This document shows, piece after piece, positions 1 to 6,847 of a DNA stretch of 17,056 bases (within the stretch, counting starts at the first letter, position 1; each line of letters starts with the position of its first letter). Source of the DNA: DASWHF01 sp036393295. Lineage in GTDB: Bacteria; Pseudomonadota; Gammaproteobacteria; Acidiferrobacterales; UBA6901. A program made the translations under genes and the position numbers. Location: assembly GCA_036393295.1 (NCBI GenBank), contig DASWHF010000091.1, positions 1 through 17,056 of the forward strand, written 5' to 3'. Under the pieces are notes generated by a model that saw nothing but the letters and a program-made list of their open reading frames with translations, was not told where the DNA came from and searched no databases.

Positions 1-106
1 AGGAGTTGAATTCGGCGTACATCTCTTCCATTTGGGCGGGAGAGGGTCTCCCGCCTTTCCCCGGCTGGCCTGGTTGGCTTCTTCGGATACAAAGGTACTT
101 GGGCAT
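1..106 (-). CDS. YCII-related (DGPF-type) domain protein, N-terminal part only
   Basis: The first 35 residues of a gene that runs off the left edge on the minus strand. The start is the ATG at 106-104, preceded by a clear AGGAGA ribosome binding site about five bases away. The N-terminus MPKYLCIRRSQPGQ, followed by a PSPAQMEEMY segment, is the beginning typical of small YCII-related domain proteins, which form a dimeric ferredoxin-like fold. Their biochemical role is mostly unknown; some are encoded near ECF sigma factors. Only the first strand and helix are visible, so catalytic residues cannot be judged. The neighbouring DNA to the right is non-coding and gives no functional context. Confidence 0.72.
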   Translation of the reverse strand, partial: MPKYLCIRRSQPGQPGKGGRPSPAQMEEMYAEFNS

Positions 107-428
107 AATGTCTCCTTTCTTGGGTTTTGACGGTCGACTCAACCGACACCCTATGACGCATTTGCGCTTTCATTTTGGACACTTTCCGGAGTCTTTTTTA
201 GAAGAATCCGCGTCACGGAAATTCCATGTCGGAGAGAAACTCTTACTAAATTCTGACCAAACCAGAGATGGTGCATTGCTACAAGTAAGGCCAGTTCGGC
301 TGTTCGTAGGGTGGGACCCTGCCCCACCAGAATCAACGGCTCTGAGGAATGGTGGGACAGGGCCCCCCTCTACATTGCTTAGCATTATTTGGCGGTCTGA
401 TCAGTAATTCAACACCGCTTTCGTTTAC
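107..428. other. Gene-free intergenic stretch
   Basis: About 320 bases, less GC-rich than the rest of the window and without a convincing gene; the open frames here lack ribosome binding sites and family resemblance. It contains the inverted-repeat element at 306-373, and at 127-142 an imperfect palindrome (TTGA, then GGTCGAC, then TCAA) about 20 bases upstream of the YCII start that could be an operator. No strong promoter was recognised. Confidence 0.5.
306..373. repeat. Imperfect inverted-repeat element, GTAGGGTGGG family, copy 1
   Basis: The left arm begins GTAGGGTGGGACCCTGCCCC and the right arm ends GGGCCCCCCTCTAC. The arms of about 24 bases pair with a few mismatches around a 20-base centre. 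The same arms, there perfectly complementary, occur at 13177-13234, so this is a dispersed family and not a chance hairpin. Such intergenic palindromes are usually REP- or MITE-like non-autonomous elements. The mismatches here suggest an older, diverged copy. Confidence 0.75.
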
Positions 429-605
429 TCATTTTGCGGCCCCTCGTTGTTGGCGCCCGGGTTGGCGCGCGGCCGATTCGATGCGCGCGCGCAGATCCCT
501 CGGCGCATAGAACACCAGGGCACGACCGCGCTTGCCCGCCTCCAGCAGCTTCAGCTTCGCCAGCGCCAGCAGGTCGGTGCGCGCGGTCTGGGGCGTAACA
601 CGGTG
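429..605 (-). pseudogene. Remnant of a winged-helix protein (Fic-family C-terminus-like)
   Basis: About 58 codons on the minus strand, ending at the stop 431-429, read like a winged-helix DNA-binding segment: TPQTARTDLLALAKLKLLEA is the helix-turn-helix part, followed by a basic wing (GKRGRALVFYAP). The pattern PQTA-x-x-DL-x-x-L is common in the C-terminal HTH of Fic-family proteins and in some DeoR-like regulators. Upstream in the same frame the translation becomes unrecognisable and no Fic core (HPFxxGNGR) appears, so the gene body has been lost. No start codon with a ribosome binding site is evident. The family assignment is from memory of motifs and is tentative. Confidence 0.4.
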
Positions 606-756
606 GGAACAACGGTGGCTTTCCACCGCGTAGCCGTGGCTCTCTGACCCGGGTTTTCCCCGCTTGACGATTCTGCCCGCAAGCGCCAGCATGGCATTTG
701 GACAGCGGACCGGGACTTGGCCGTTCGGCACGAGCGACCATTCAAAGGGAGAAACC

Positions 757-1593
757 ATGTATTCCGGCATTCGTATCGTGGGAGGGTTTTGGATGCTGTC
801 GGCCGTCGGGCTGCTGGCGGCCGTGCTGCTCACGGCAGCTCCGCCAAGCGCCGCGGCACAGCCGTCGAAGGGCAAGCAAGCTCCGATGACTCAAGAACAG
901 GCCGAAACGATCCTGGAGGAGCTACGCGGGATCCGTCGGCTGTTGGAGCGCATGGAGGAACAGGGCAGGACGGCCGCCCCGCAACGCGCGCAGTCGGCCG
1001 CCGTGCGGGTTTCCGTCAAGGATCGTCCCGCCCTGGGAGCTGCACAGGCGCCGGTCACGGTGGTGGAGTTCTCCGATTACCAGTGTCCTTTCTGCAAACG
1101 GTTCGTCGAGAACGCGTTCCCGTTACTCAACGAGCGCTACGTGAAGACTGGCAAGGTGCGCTGGGTGGTGCGCGATCTACCGCTGGGTTTCCATCCGCAT
1201 GCGCGCAAGGCGGCGCAGGCGGCCCACTGTGCCGGCGAGCAGGGGAAATTCTGGGAGATGCGCGACGTGCTGTTCCGAAACGACAACCGTCTGGCGGAGG
1301 ACCAGTTGCCCGCCTACGCGCAGGAGACGAGACTCGATACGACCGCTTTCAAAGAGTGCCTGGCGAGCGGGAGACACTTCGCCCGCATCGATCAGGACGT
1401 ACAGGATGCGGGCAACGTTCGGATCACCGGCACGCCGACCTTCGTCATTGGCCGCAGCGAGGGCGAGGCGGTGAACGGACACCCCGTGGTCGGCGCCCAG
1501 GCCGCCGCGGTCTTCGAGGCGGAGATTCAACGCCTGCTGCAAGGCAATGCCCCGGCGCGCGACGAAGCGGGCGGCGCACGTCCCTCGCCGTGA
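757..1593 (+). CDS. Exported DsbA-family thiol:disulfide oxidoreductase
   Basis: A 278-residue protein. The ATG at 757 is preceded by a GGGAG ribosome binding site; earlier in-frame starts lack one and would spoil the signal peptide. Residues 1-34 form a signal peptide (hydrophobic run at about 11-27, AAA-Q cleavage pattern), so the enzyme acts in the periplasm. Residues 44-72 are a charged, heptad-like helix. The thioredoxin fold begins near residue 85: VVEFSDYQCPFCKRF carries the active site CPFC (110-113), and GTPTFVIG supplies the cis-proline loop. DsbA-family proteins with this layout (DUF-like helix plus DSBA domain, relatives of BdbD, ScsC and DsbG) oxidise or isomerise disulfides. The next gene, convergent, encodes a secreted oxidase with about 43 cysteines, a plausible client. 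No strong promoter was seen upstream. Confidence 0.9.
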   Translation: MYSGIRIVGGFWMLSAVGLLAAVLLTAAPPSAAAQPSKGKQAPMTQEQAETILEELRGIRRLLERMEEQGRTAAPQRAQSAAVRVSVKDRPALGAAQAPVTVVEFSDYQCPFCKRFVENAFPLLNERYVKTGKVRWVVRDLPLGFHPHARKAAQAAHCAGEQGKFWEMRDVLFRNDNRLAEDQLPAYAQETRLDTTAFKECLASGRHFARIDQDVQDAGNVRITGTPTFVIGRSEGEAVNGHPVVGAQAAAVFEAEIQRLLQGNAPARDEAGGARPSP

Positions 1594-1612
1594 CGAGCGG
1601 CCGCCAGCTCAT

Positions 1613-1632
1613 CCTCCCCCGGCGGGGAGAGG
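1613..1632. terminator. Possible bidirectional hairpin between convergent genes
   Basis: CTCCCC (1614-1619) pairs with GGGGAG (1624-1629) around a CGGC loop, between the stop codons of the thiol oxidoreductase (plus) and the multicopper oxidase (minus). There is no U-tract on either side, so intrinsic termination would be weak. The position between convergent genes is the main support. Confidence 0.3.
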
Positions 1633-1657
1633 GATTATGGTATGGGATTACCCGGAC

Positions 1658-4630
1658 TTATTGACAGCCCGGGTCGGCCGCGTCGATGAGGCCGTCGCAG
1701 TCGTTATCGCGGCCATCGGTACACTTCTTGCCTCGCTCGCGGGTCGTATCCGGCACGCATGCCGCCTGGCAGTCGGTGTCACTGCCGTCCACCAGTCCGT
1801 CGCAGTCGTTGTCGATGCCATCCGAGCACTGACTGCCGCTCTCGGTCGCGCTCTGGGGCACGCAGGCGGGGGTGCAGTCCGCGGCGCAGCTCGTCTGGGT
1901 TTCCCGGCCTTCACACAGCCGGTCGCCACAGCAGGCCCGCAGCCTCGCCGTCTGACGGCAATAGTAGCCGTTCGACGTACAGCGCGCGTCGGAGCAGTCC
2001 ACGTAGCCGGCGCCTAAGCCGCACTTGAAGGCGCCGCCGCCCTTGGTCTTGCCGGCACAGTCCTGCGAGCAGTTGTCGAAGTTTTCTCCGTCGCCGATCT
2101 CGCACAGGCCGTTGCCGCAATAGGCGCCGCTCACCTGGCCGCAGTCGCCGGGACAGCTCACGCAGTCTTCATTGGTATCGCACCGGCCGTTGTTGTTGCA
2201 CGCGGCCGGATCGTGCACCGTCTGGTACTGCCGCATCATCTCGTGGTCCTCATGATCGAGGACGTGACAGTGCTGCGGGTAGCGACCCGGGTAATCCTCG
2301 AAGCGCGCGATCACGCGCGTGCGCGTGCCGGGCGTGGCCCGCACCGTGTCCTTCCAGGTGTTGATCTCCCAGGGCTGCAACGGCACCGCCGTCCCGTCGC
2401 TCAGGCGGGTGCGTCCGAGCACCTGGAACATCACCAGGTGCACGTGCATGGGATGCATCATGGTGCTCGGGTTCTCGAACTCCCAGATCTCGGTGGTGCC
2501 GAGGATCGGGAACTCGGTGAGGTCGTCCCAGTGCTCGCCGATCACATTGCCTTGGGCATCGAGCGAGCGGACCAGCCACTCACCGCCGGCGCAGGGTTCG
2601 GCCACCCGCTCCAGACGGAAGCGTCGCGTGCCCGCCGCCTCGCTCACGGGGATGGGCGTCACCGGCCGCAGCGTCATCGGCAGCGGCGCGGTATGGCCGG
2701 CCTCGGCCGTGACGATGAACTTCATCACGTTGGGCACCTCCGGCACCTCCGGCGCGTCGTTGCGCAGCACGATCTCGGTGCCCGCGGGGAAGAGCGCGAA
2801 GTCGATCACCACGTCCATGCGCTCCGCGGGGGCGATGACGAAATCGTTGAGCGCGATGGGTGCGTCGATGAGACCGCCGTCCGTCCCGACCAGGTAGAAG
2901 GGGATCACCTGCGTCGGGTCCAGCCGGTTTTCGAGTCGCAGCCGGTAGACTCGCGACTGCGAGCCGTTCAGGACGCGGAATCGATACTTACCCTGCTTTA
3001 CGCTGAGGAACGGCCACACTTTGCCGTTCACCAGGATCTTATCGCCGAGAAAGCCGTCCTGGATTTCGGCGGGGTAGAACAGCGTGCCGTCCGGGTTGAA
3101 TTCGCGGTCCTGGATCACCGCCGGGATCTCGAATTCCCCGCTCGGCAGGCCGAGGCCCATTTCGAACGCATCGCGCAACAGGTAGAACCCGGCGAGCCCC
3201 ATGTATACGTTGAGCCGGGTGATACCGAGCGCGTGGTCGTGGTACCAGAGGGGCGCGGGGAGTTGATTGTTGGGATATTCGTAGACGTCGAACTCGCCCG
3301 GCCGGATGTCGTATTCGGGCAGCCCGTCGAAGCGCGCCGGCACATGTCCCCCGTGCAGGTGCACGACCGTGCGCGAGGTGTTCTGCCAGTAATTCGGTCC
3401 GTGCGCACACTGGTCCACGGGCAGATAATGGCTGGCCGGAAGGCTGTTGATGTACTTTACGGAGACCGGCCGGCCCACGGTGGCCTCGATCGTCGGTCCC
3501 GGGTAGACGCCGTTGTAGGTCCATACGTCGGTGACCGGCAGGTCCCGGTGCAACGCCTGGCGTTGTTGGCTGAGGGTGACCTCATACTCGGGCGTCCCGT
3601 CGGCTCGCACGCGCACGGGCTGGAGGATCGCAGGGATAGGCAGCGGGTCGACGAAAGGCTCGAGGCCGCAATCGACTCGGCTATCCGAGCAGGCGCTGCT
3701 CGCGCTCTGGAACACTCCCCCCGCGGCCTCACACGTCGCCCGCTCCACCTGATTCGAGCAAGACTCGTCGCGGTTGCAGCAGGCCCCGACCGGTTGCGGG
3801 CAGGGATTGGGGGAGCAGGTGCGCACGGTAGTATTGGGCGCGCCGCCTTGGCTCGTGCAGGAATCGGTGGTGACGACGGTGGTGCAGTCCCCGTCGGCGA
3901 AGCAGCAGGCGAACGCGTTCGGATTGTCGAAATCGACGGTCAGAACCGGCGGTGCGGAGCCTTCCCGGCTGCTGAAGCGGCGGGTGGTGGAATCCCGCCC
4001 TTCGTCGCCCACGACGATCCAGCCGTAGTTCGACGTCGGGTCATCGAGCCACCGCTGGACGTCGGCTGCCATAGCCGGGTTGGCGGCACTGTCCCAGAGC
4101 GCATCGCCGCGCGGCACCACCAACGCGCTCGCGCTCACCGTCCCGAAGTCTCCGCCCGGGTTGCCCCACAGGAGCTGCTGGAACCGGGCGGCGCGCCAAG
4201 TTGCATCCCCCGGACCGGCGGGGATGCCCTGACCTCCGCCCCGGATCGGGTCACAGTTGGCGGTACCCTCTCCCCAGTCGAGACTGAGTGGGCGCAGGGT
4301 CATAACCGCGTCTTGGATGTCCCCCGAGCGATTGGCGTTGAGCCTGAGCGTCACGCGCGTGATCGTCGACCCGGGGGGGACGGCCGCGGCGATGTCGAAC
4401 GTGAGGAGAGCCCGCCGGAAGAAGCCAACGTTGGTGCGGCCGGCGAAGAAATCGCTCCCACCACCGCAACTGTTGTCCTCGAAATTCTCGCCGGTCAGCG
4501 GATCGATGCCCTGGTAGATGGTGTTGTCCTTCAGGGACGTCAGGGTCACCGTGGCGGCGGATACACCGGGCGACGACAGCAGCAAGGCGATCGACAGCAG
4601 GGAGATGAAAGCGTTGCAACGACGTTGCAT
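1658..4630 (-). CDS. Secreted mosaic multicopper oxidase (CotA-like laccase with DNRLRE and MopE-type modules)
   Basis: 990 residues. The ATG at 4630-4628 follows AAGGAGGA nine bases upstream and begins a good signal peptide (1-25, cut near VSA-A); the longer open frame has neither. Modules: residues 26-235, a beta-sandwich like the DNRLRE domain (FRRALLTFDI, TRVTLRLNA); 241-321, two Cys-rich repeats starting ACCFADGDC and GACCNRDESC; about 325-808, a CotA/bilirubin-oxidase-type laccase. All four copper motifs are intact: HLHGGH (424-429), WYHDH (462-466), HPMHVH (726-731) and HCHVLDHEDHEMM (787-799), the last with the type 1 Cys788 and the likely axial Met798. Residues 810-919 are further Cys-rich repeats. 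Two DG-x-DNDCDG-x-x-D motifs (937-948 and 972-983) match the putative metal-binding motif named after MopE. The family oxidises phenols, metals (Mn, Fe, Cu) or bilirubin with O2; the substrate here is unknown. Confidence 0.93.
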   Translation of the reverse strand: MQRRCNAFISLLSIALLLSSPGVSAATVTLTSLKDNTIYQGIDPLTGENFEDNSCGGGSDFFAGRTNVGFFRRALLTFDIAAAVPPGSTITRVTLRLNANRSGDIQDAVMTLRPLSLDWGEGTANCDPIRGGGQGIPAGPGDATWRAARFQQLLWGNPGGDFGTVSASALVVPRGDALWDSAANPAMAADVQRWLDDPTSNYGWIVVGDEGRDSTTRRFSSREGSAPPVLTVDFDNPNAFACCFADGDCTTVVTTDSCTSQGGAPNTTVRTCSPNPCPQPVGACCNRDESCSNQVERATCEAAGGVFQSASSACSDSRVDCGLEPFVDPLPIPAILQPVRVRADGTPEYEVTLSQQRQALHRDLPVTDVWTYNGVYPGPTIEATVGRPVSVKYINSLPASHYLPVDQCAHGPNYWQNTSRTVVHLHGGHVPARFDGLPEYDIRPGEFDVYEYPNNQLPAPLWYHDHALGITRLNVYMGLAGFYLLRDAFEMGLGLPSGEFEIPAVIQDREFNPDGTLFYPAEIQDGFLGDKILVNGKVWPFLSVKQGKYRFRVLNGSQSRVYRLRLENRLDPTQVIPFYLVGTDGGLIDAPIALNDFVIAPAERMDVVIDFALFPAGTEIVLRNDAPEVPEVPNVMKFIVTAEAGHTAPLPMTLRPVTPIPVSEAAGTRRFRLERVAEPCAGGEWLVRSLDAQGNVIGEHWDDLTEFPILGTTEIWEFENPSTMMHPMHVHLVMFQVLGRTRLSDGTAVPLQPWEINTWKDTVRATPGTRTRVIARFEDYPGRYPQHCHVLDHEDHEMMRQYQTVHDPAACNNNGRCDTNEDCVSCPGDCGQVSGAYCGNGLCEIGDGENFDNCSQDCAGKTKGGGAFKCGLGAGYVDCSDARCTSNGYYCRQTARLRACCGDRLCEGRETQTSCAADCTPACVPQSATESGSQCSDGIDNDCDGLVDGSDTDCQAACVPDTTRERGKKCTDGRDNDCDGLIDAADPGCQ

Positions 4631-4652
4631 GGCGGGTTTCCTCCTTGATCCT

Positions 4653-4677
4653 CGGGAGGGTGTTGGGCACCCTCCCG
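4653..4677 (-). promoter_or_regulatory. Perfect 10-bp hairpin in the oxidase mRNA leader
   Basis: CGGGAGGGTG (4653-4662) and CACCCTCCCG (4668-4677) are exact complements with a 5-base loop. In the minus-strand transcript the hairpin ends just before the AAGGAGGA ribosome binding site of the multicopper oxidase and lies downstream of the predicted promoter. With no U-tract it is unlikely to terminate transcription. It could stabilise the mRNA, protect it from 5' decay or bind a regulator; which one is inference. Confidence 0.5.
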
Positions 4678-4733
4678 GGATTTGCCGCACGTTGGCAGCA
4701 AAACCGTTTGTTATTAGCCGGAAGCGAAAAAAA

Positions 4734-4762
4734 CTTCTACACCCGAACGGCGTGTGTGTCAA
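4734..4762 (-). promoter_or_regulatory. Sigma70-type promoter of the multicopper oxidase
   Basis: On the minus strand a consensus TTGACA (4762-4757) is followed after exactly 17 bases by TAGAAG (4739-4734), four of six matches to TATAAT. Transcription would start near 4727, giving a leader of about 97 bases that contains the hairpin at 4653-4677. The oxidase therefore has its own promoter and need not depend on readthrough from the diguanylate cyclase gene. Confidence 0.5.
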
Positions 4763-4823
4763 GGACGCCCGCCGGCCACGAGGATTGATAGTCGCGGCAA
4801 TTGGCATCATACGTGCGGGGATC

Positions 4824-4838
4824 GCAAAAACTTTTTGC
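4824..4838. promoter_or_regulatory. 15-base palindrome GCAAAAA-C-TTTTTGC
   Basis: GCAAAAA and TTTTTGC flank a single C, a perfect odd palindrome about 37 bases past the diguanylate cyclase stop and about 60 bases upstream of the predicted oxidase -35 box. The position suits an activator or repressor site. The run of T after a weak stem could instead assist termination of the cyclase transcript. No known operator consensus was matched. Confidence 0.25.
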
Positions 4839-4874
4839 CGTCATGTTGCCGTCGATATAGAGGACGCCCGGCGG

Positions 4875-6443
4875 TCAGCCGCCGTTGCCGTCGTGCCAGT
4901 CCGACTCGCTGGCGGCGGTGACCGCGCCGAGCTCGACCTCGACGCGGTTGCGGCCGAGCCGCTTGGCGGTGTAGAGCGCCTTGTCGGCGCGGTCGATGAG
5001 CACGCTCGGCGGCTCGCCCGGCACGTAGAGCGTGAGCCCGGCGGAGAAGTTGGGCAGCGTCAGGGTCTTGCCGGCGAACACGCAATGGGTCTTGGTGACG
5101 CGCTTTTGCACCTTGCGCAGCGCGCAGCTCGCGCCTTCCTGGCCGGTGTTGGGCAGCAGCACCGAGAACTCCTCGCCGCCGTAGCGCGCCACCATGTCGT
5201 GGTGGCGGAACACCGACAGCACGCTGCTCGCGTAGCAGCGCAGCACCTCGTCGCCGGCGGCGTGGCCGTGGGTGTCGTTGATGGCCTTGAACTCGTCGAG
5301 GTCCATGATGGCGAGCGCCAGCGGCGTGCCGTAGCGCTGCGCGCGGCCGATCTCGTCCTCCAGGCGGCGCATGAAGGCGCGCCGGTTCGGCAGGCCGGTG
5401 AACTCGTCGGTCAGGCTCAGCAGCCGAACCTTGTTCAGCTCCTCGTGCAGCCGCTCGCTGTCGGACTTGACCAGCGTGAGGTAATCGTTCGAACCGCGCA
5501 GCTTCTTGGCGAGCGCGCGCTGGCCCTGGATCAGCTCGTCGATGCCGCCGATCAGGATCTTGCGCAGGCTCTCGATCTCCTGGATGGAATCGGCCTGCTG
5601 CAGCGCGCCGCGCTCGATCTCGAGCAGCACGCCGAACTCCTTGTTCTGGTTGATCGCCTCGCGCACTTTTTGCGCCAGCGTCTCCTGCAGCTTTTCGATC
5701 TCGTCGCGCTTGCGGTCGAGATGCAGGCGGTAGGCGGAGTTGACGCGCCGGTCGGCCGGCGGCGACGGCTCGGCATGCGCCTCCTCGTCGACCAGCATGC
5801 GCTGCATGGTCTTCTCGCGCGAGCGCGTGCGCCGCTCCTGCTCTGTGATCTCCTCCGGCCCGGCCTCCTCCGGTTCAGCCGCTTCCGGCCCGGCCTCCTC
5901 CGGTTCGACCGCTTCCGGCCCGGCCGCCGGCGCGGGCGCGGCGGCCCGCGCGGGCGCAGCCCTGGCTTCTTCCGGGCGCGGCCGTGCCGGCGCCGGCTGC
6001 GCCGGCGTCGGCGCGCCGAAATGGGACAACAAGCGGGTGAGCGCGTCGCCGAAGGCGTTCGCGTCGGTGCCGGCCAGCGGCGGCATTGAGCCGTTGCCGA
6101 GCAGCTGCTTGCGGACCGCGTCGACCTGATCCAGCGTCAGCGGCGGCGTCGGGGCGGCGCGCAGCAGATTGGCCGTCACTTGCAGCACGTGATCGCTGCT
6201 CGGATTCTTCGCGTAGGCCTGCAGCAGGAAATAGATGAGCGAGATGTAGTTGCGCTCGACGCGGTCATGCTCGGATTCGCAACCGGCGAGCAGGCGGGCG
6301 ACCTGGTCGTAGATCACCAGTCCGATCGATGTCTCCTTGAGGCCATCGAGGAGGCGGACGACGTTTCGCAAAATAGTCGATTCGACCGGTGTCGAATTGC
6401 CGCCTTCCAAGATACTCACCCCGTCTTCCATCCGGTCACGCAC
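4875..6443 (-). CDS. Diguanylate cyclase (GGDEF domain) with N-terminal helical domain
   Basis: 522 residues, cytosolic (no signal or membrane segment). It makes c-di-GMP from two GTP. Residues 1-145 form an alpha-helical domain of unknown family, probably sensory or a dimerisation element. Residues 146-200 are an Ala/Pro/Glu-rich linker with a decapeptide repeat (AGPEAxEPEE). Residues 205-340 look like a coiled coil (EIEKLQETLAQKVREAI, ERLHEELNKVR). The GGDEF domain covers about 341-505: LTDEFTGLPNRRAF at the start, DLDEFKAINDTHGH for substrate and metal binding, GGEEF (422-426) as active site. RHHD (413-416), five residues before GGEEF, is the product-inhibition I-site, so the enzyme should be active and feedback-controlled. 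The start is a GTG at 6443 without a good ribosome binding site; an ATG at 6431 is equally possible. Confidence 0.92.
   Translation of the reverse strand: MRDRMEDGVSILEGGNSTPVESTILRNVVRLLDGLKETSIGLVIYDQVARLLAGCESEHDRVERNYISLIYFLLQAYAKNPSSDHVLQVTANLLRAAPTPPLTLDQVDAVRKQLLGNGSMPPLAGTDANAFGDALTRLLSHFGAPTPAQPAPARPRPEEARAAPARAAAPAPAAGPEAVEPEEAGPEAAEPEEAGPEEITEQERRTRSREKTMQRMLVDEEAHAEPSPPADRRVNSAYRLHLDRKRDEIEKLQETLAQKVREAINQNKEFGVLLEIERGALQQADSIQEIESLRKILIGGIDELIQGQRALAKKLRGSNDYLTLVKSDSERLHEELNKVRLLSLTDEFTGLPNRRAFMRRLEDEIGRAQRYGTPLALAIMDLDEFKAINDTHGHAAGDEVLRCYASSVLSVFRHHDMVARYGGEEFSVLLPNTGQEGASCALRKVQKRVTKTHCVFAGKTLTLPNFSAGLTLYVPGEPPSVLIDRADKALYTAKRLGRNRVEVELGAVTAASESDWHDGNGG
5861..5920. repeat. Tandem 30-bp repeat inside the cyclase linker
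   Basis: Two directly adjacent 30-base units (5861-5890 and 5891-5920), each beginning CGGCCTCCTCCGGTTC and differing at two positions, with partial units on both sides. They encode the in-frame decapeptide repeat of the linker. The unit length is a multiple of three, so copy-number changes would lengthen the linker without breaking the gene. Confidence 0.8.
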
Positions 6444-6847
6444 GCCGGCCAGCCGGCGTAGCTGCCGATCATGTGAAAATACCGATCTTTTTATGCGGGT
6501 CCGTGCAGAATTGTTATTTATGTGCCGAGCTTTATAGTTATCACTGAACGATACTGCTTCCCCTTAACAAGGCAATTTACCCTCCGGGAGGCAAAATAAC
6601 AAACCGCCCGCGCGACACGCATGCCGGCACTCCGTACATCAATGGCTTAGCCGGGAAACTGAATGCGCTACACCACGCGCCGTTCGCCCGACCCCTGAGA
6701 CACCCTTTCTCCCGCAGTCCGGCTGGAAAACAATACCTTAGTGTTTCACTCTTTTCTAATATTCCACGGATCATGATGCGTTCGCGCTTGGACCGGGATG
6801 TCGGACGTGTAAGATTACCCGCACTCCCCGGCACCGACGTCCCGATC
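6444..6847. other. Divergent intergenic region between cyclase and transglutaminase-like lipoprotein
   Basis: About 400 bases without a credible gene. The part at 6475-6545 is AT-rich, unlike the surroundings, and probably holds the cyclase promoter, though no convincing -35/-10 pair was found on the minus strand. Short palindromes are present, such as CCTCCGGGAGG at 6581-6591, and CCGGC/GCCGG arms near 6623-6650 around a 21-base loop. A TAATAT at 6757-6762 resembles a -10 box but has no -35 partner. The promoter at 6788-6815 is listed separately. Confidence 0.5.
6788..6815 (+). promoter_or_regulatory. Candidate promoter of the transglutaminase-like lipoprotein gene
   Basis: TTGGAC (6788-6793) and TAAGAT (6810-6815) are separated by 16 bases, each close to the sigma70 consensus. 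Transcription would start around 6822, which excludes the earliest in-frame ATG at 6773 and supports a start at 6848 or 6887. Confidence 0.4.

Noticed and set aside
127..142. Imperfect palindrome near the YCII start as an operator
   Set aside because: Only six of eight arm positions pair and the centre is a simple GTCGAC; too weak to list as a feature.
2213..4648. 811-codon open frame on the plus strand
   Set aside because: It is exactly antisense to the multicopper oxidase. Its translation has no recognisable domain and is rich in Arg, His and Asp as expected from complementary high-GC codons; it has no ribosome binding site.
4518..6089. 523-codon open frame on the plus strand
   Set aside because: Antisense of the diguanylate cyclase and of the oxidase leader. 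The translation mirrors the cyclase linker repeat and matches no family.
6570..6720. Possible c-di-GMP (GEMM-I) riboswitch in the cyclase leader, read on the minus strand
   Set aside because: A CGGCTAAGCCATTG stretch resembles part of the GEMM consensus, but the conserved ACGCAAAGCC core, the tetraloop-receptor and the GGTAGGTAGC-like region are missing. The resemblance is too short to claim.
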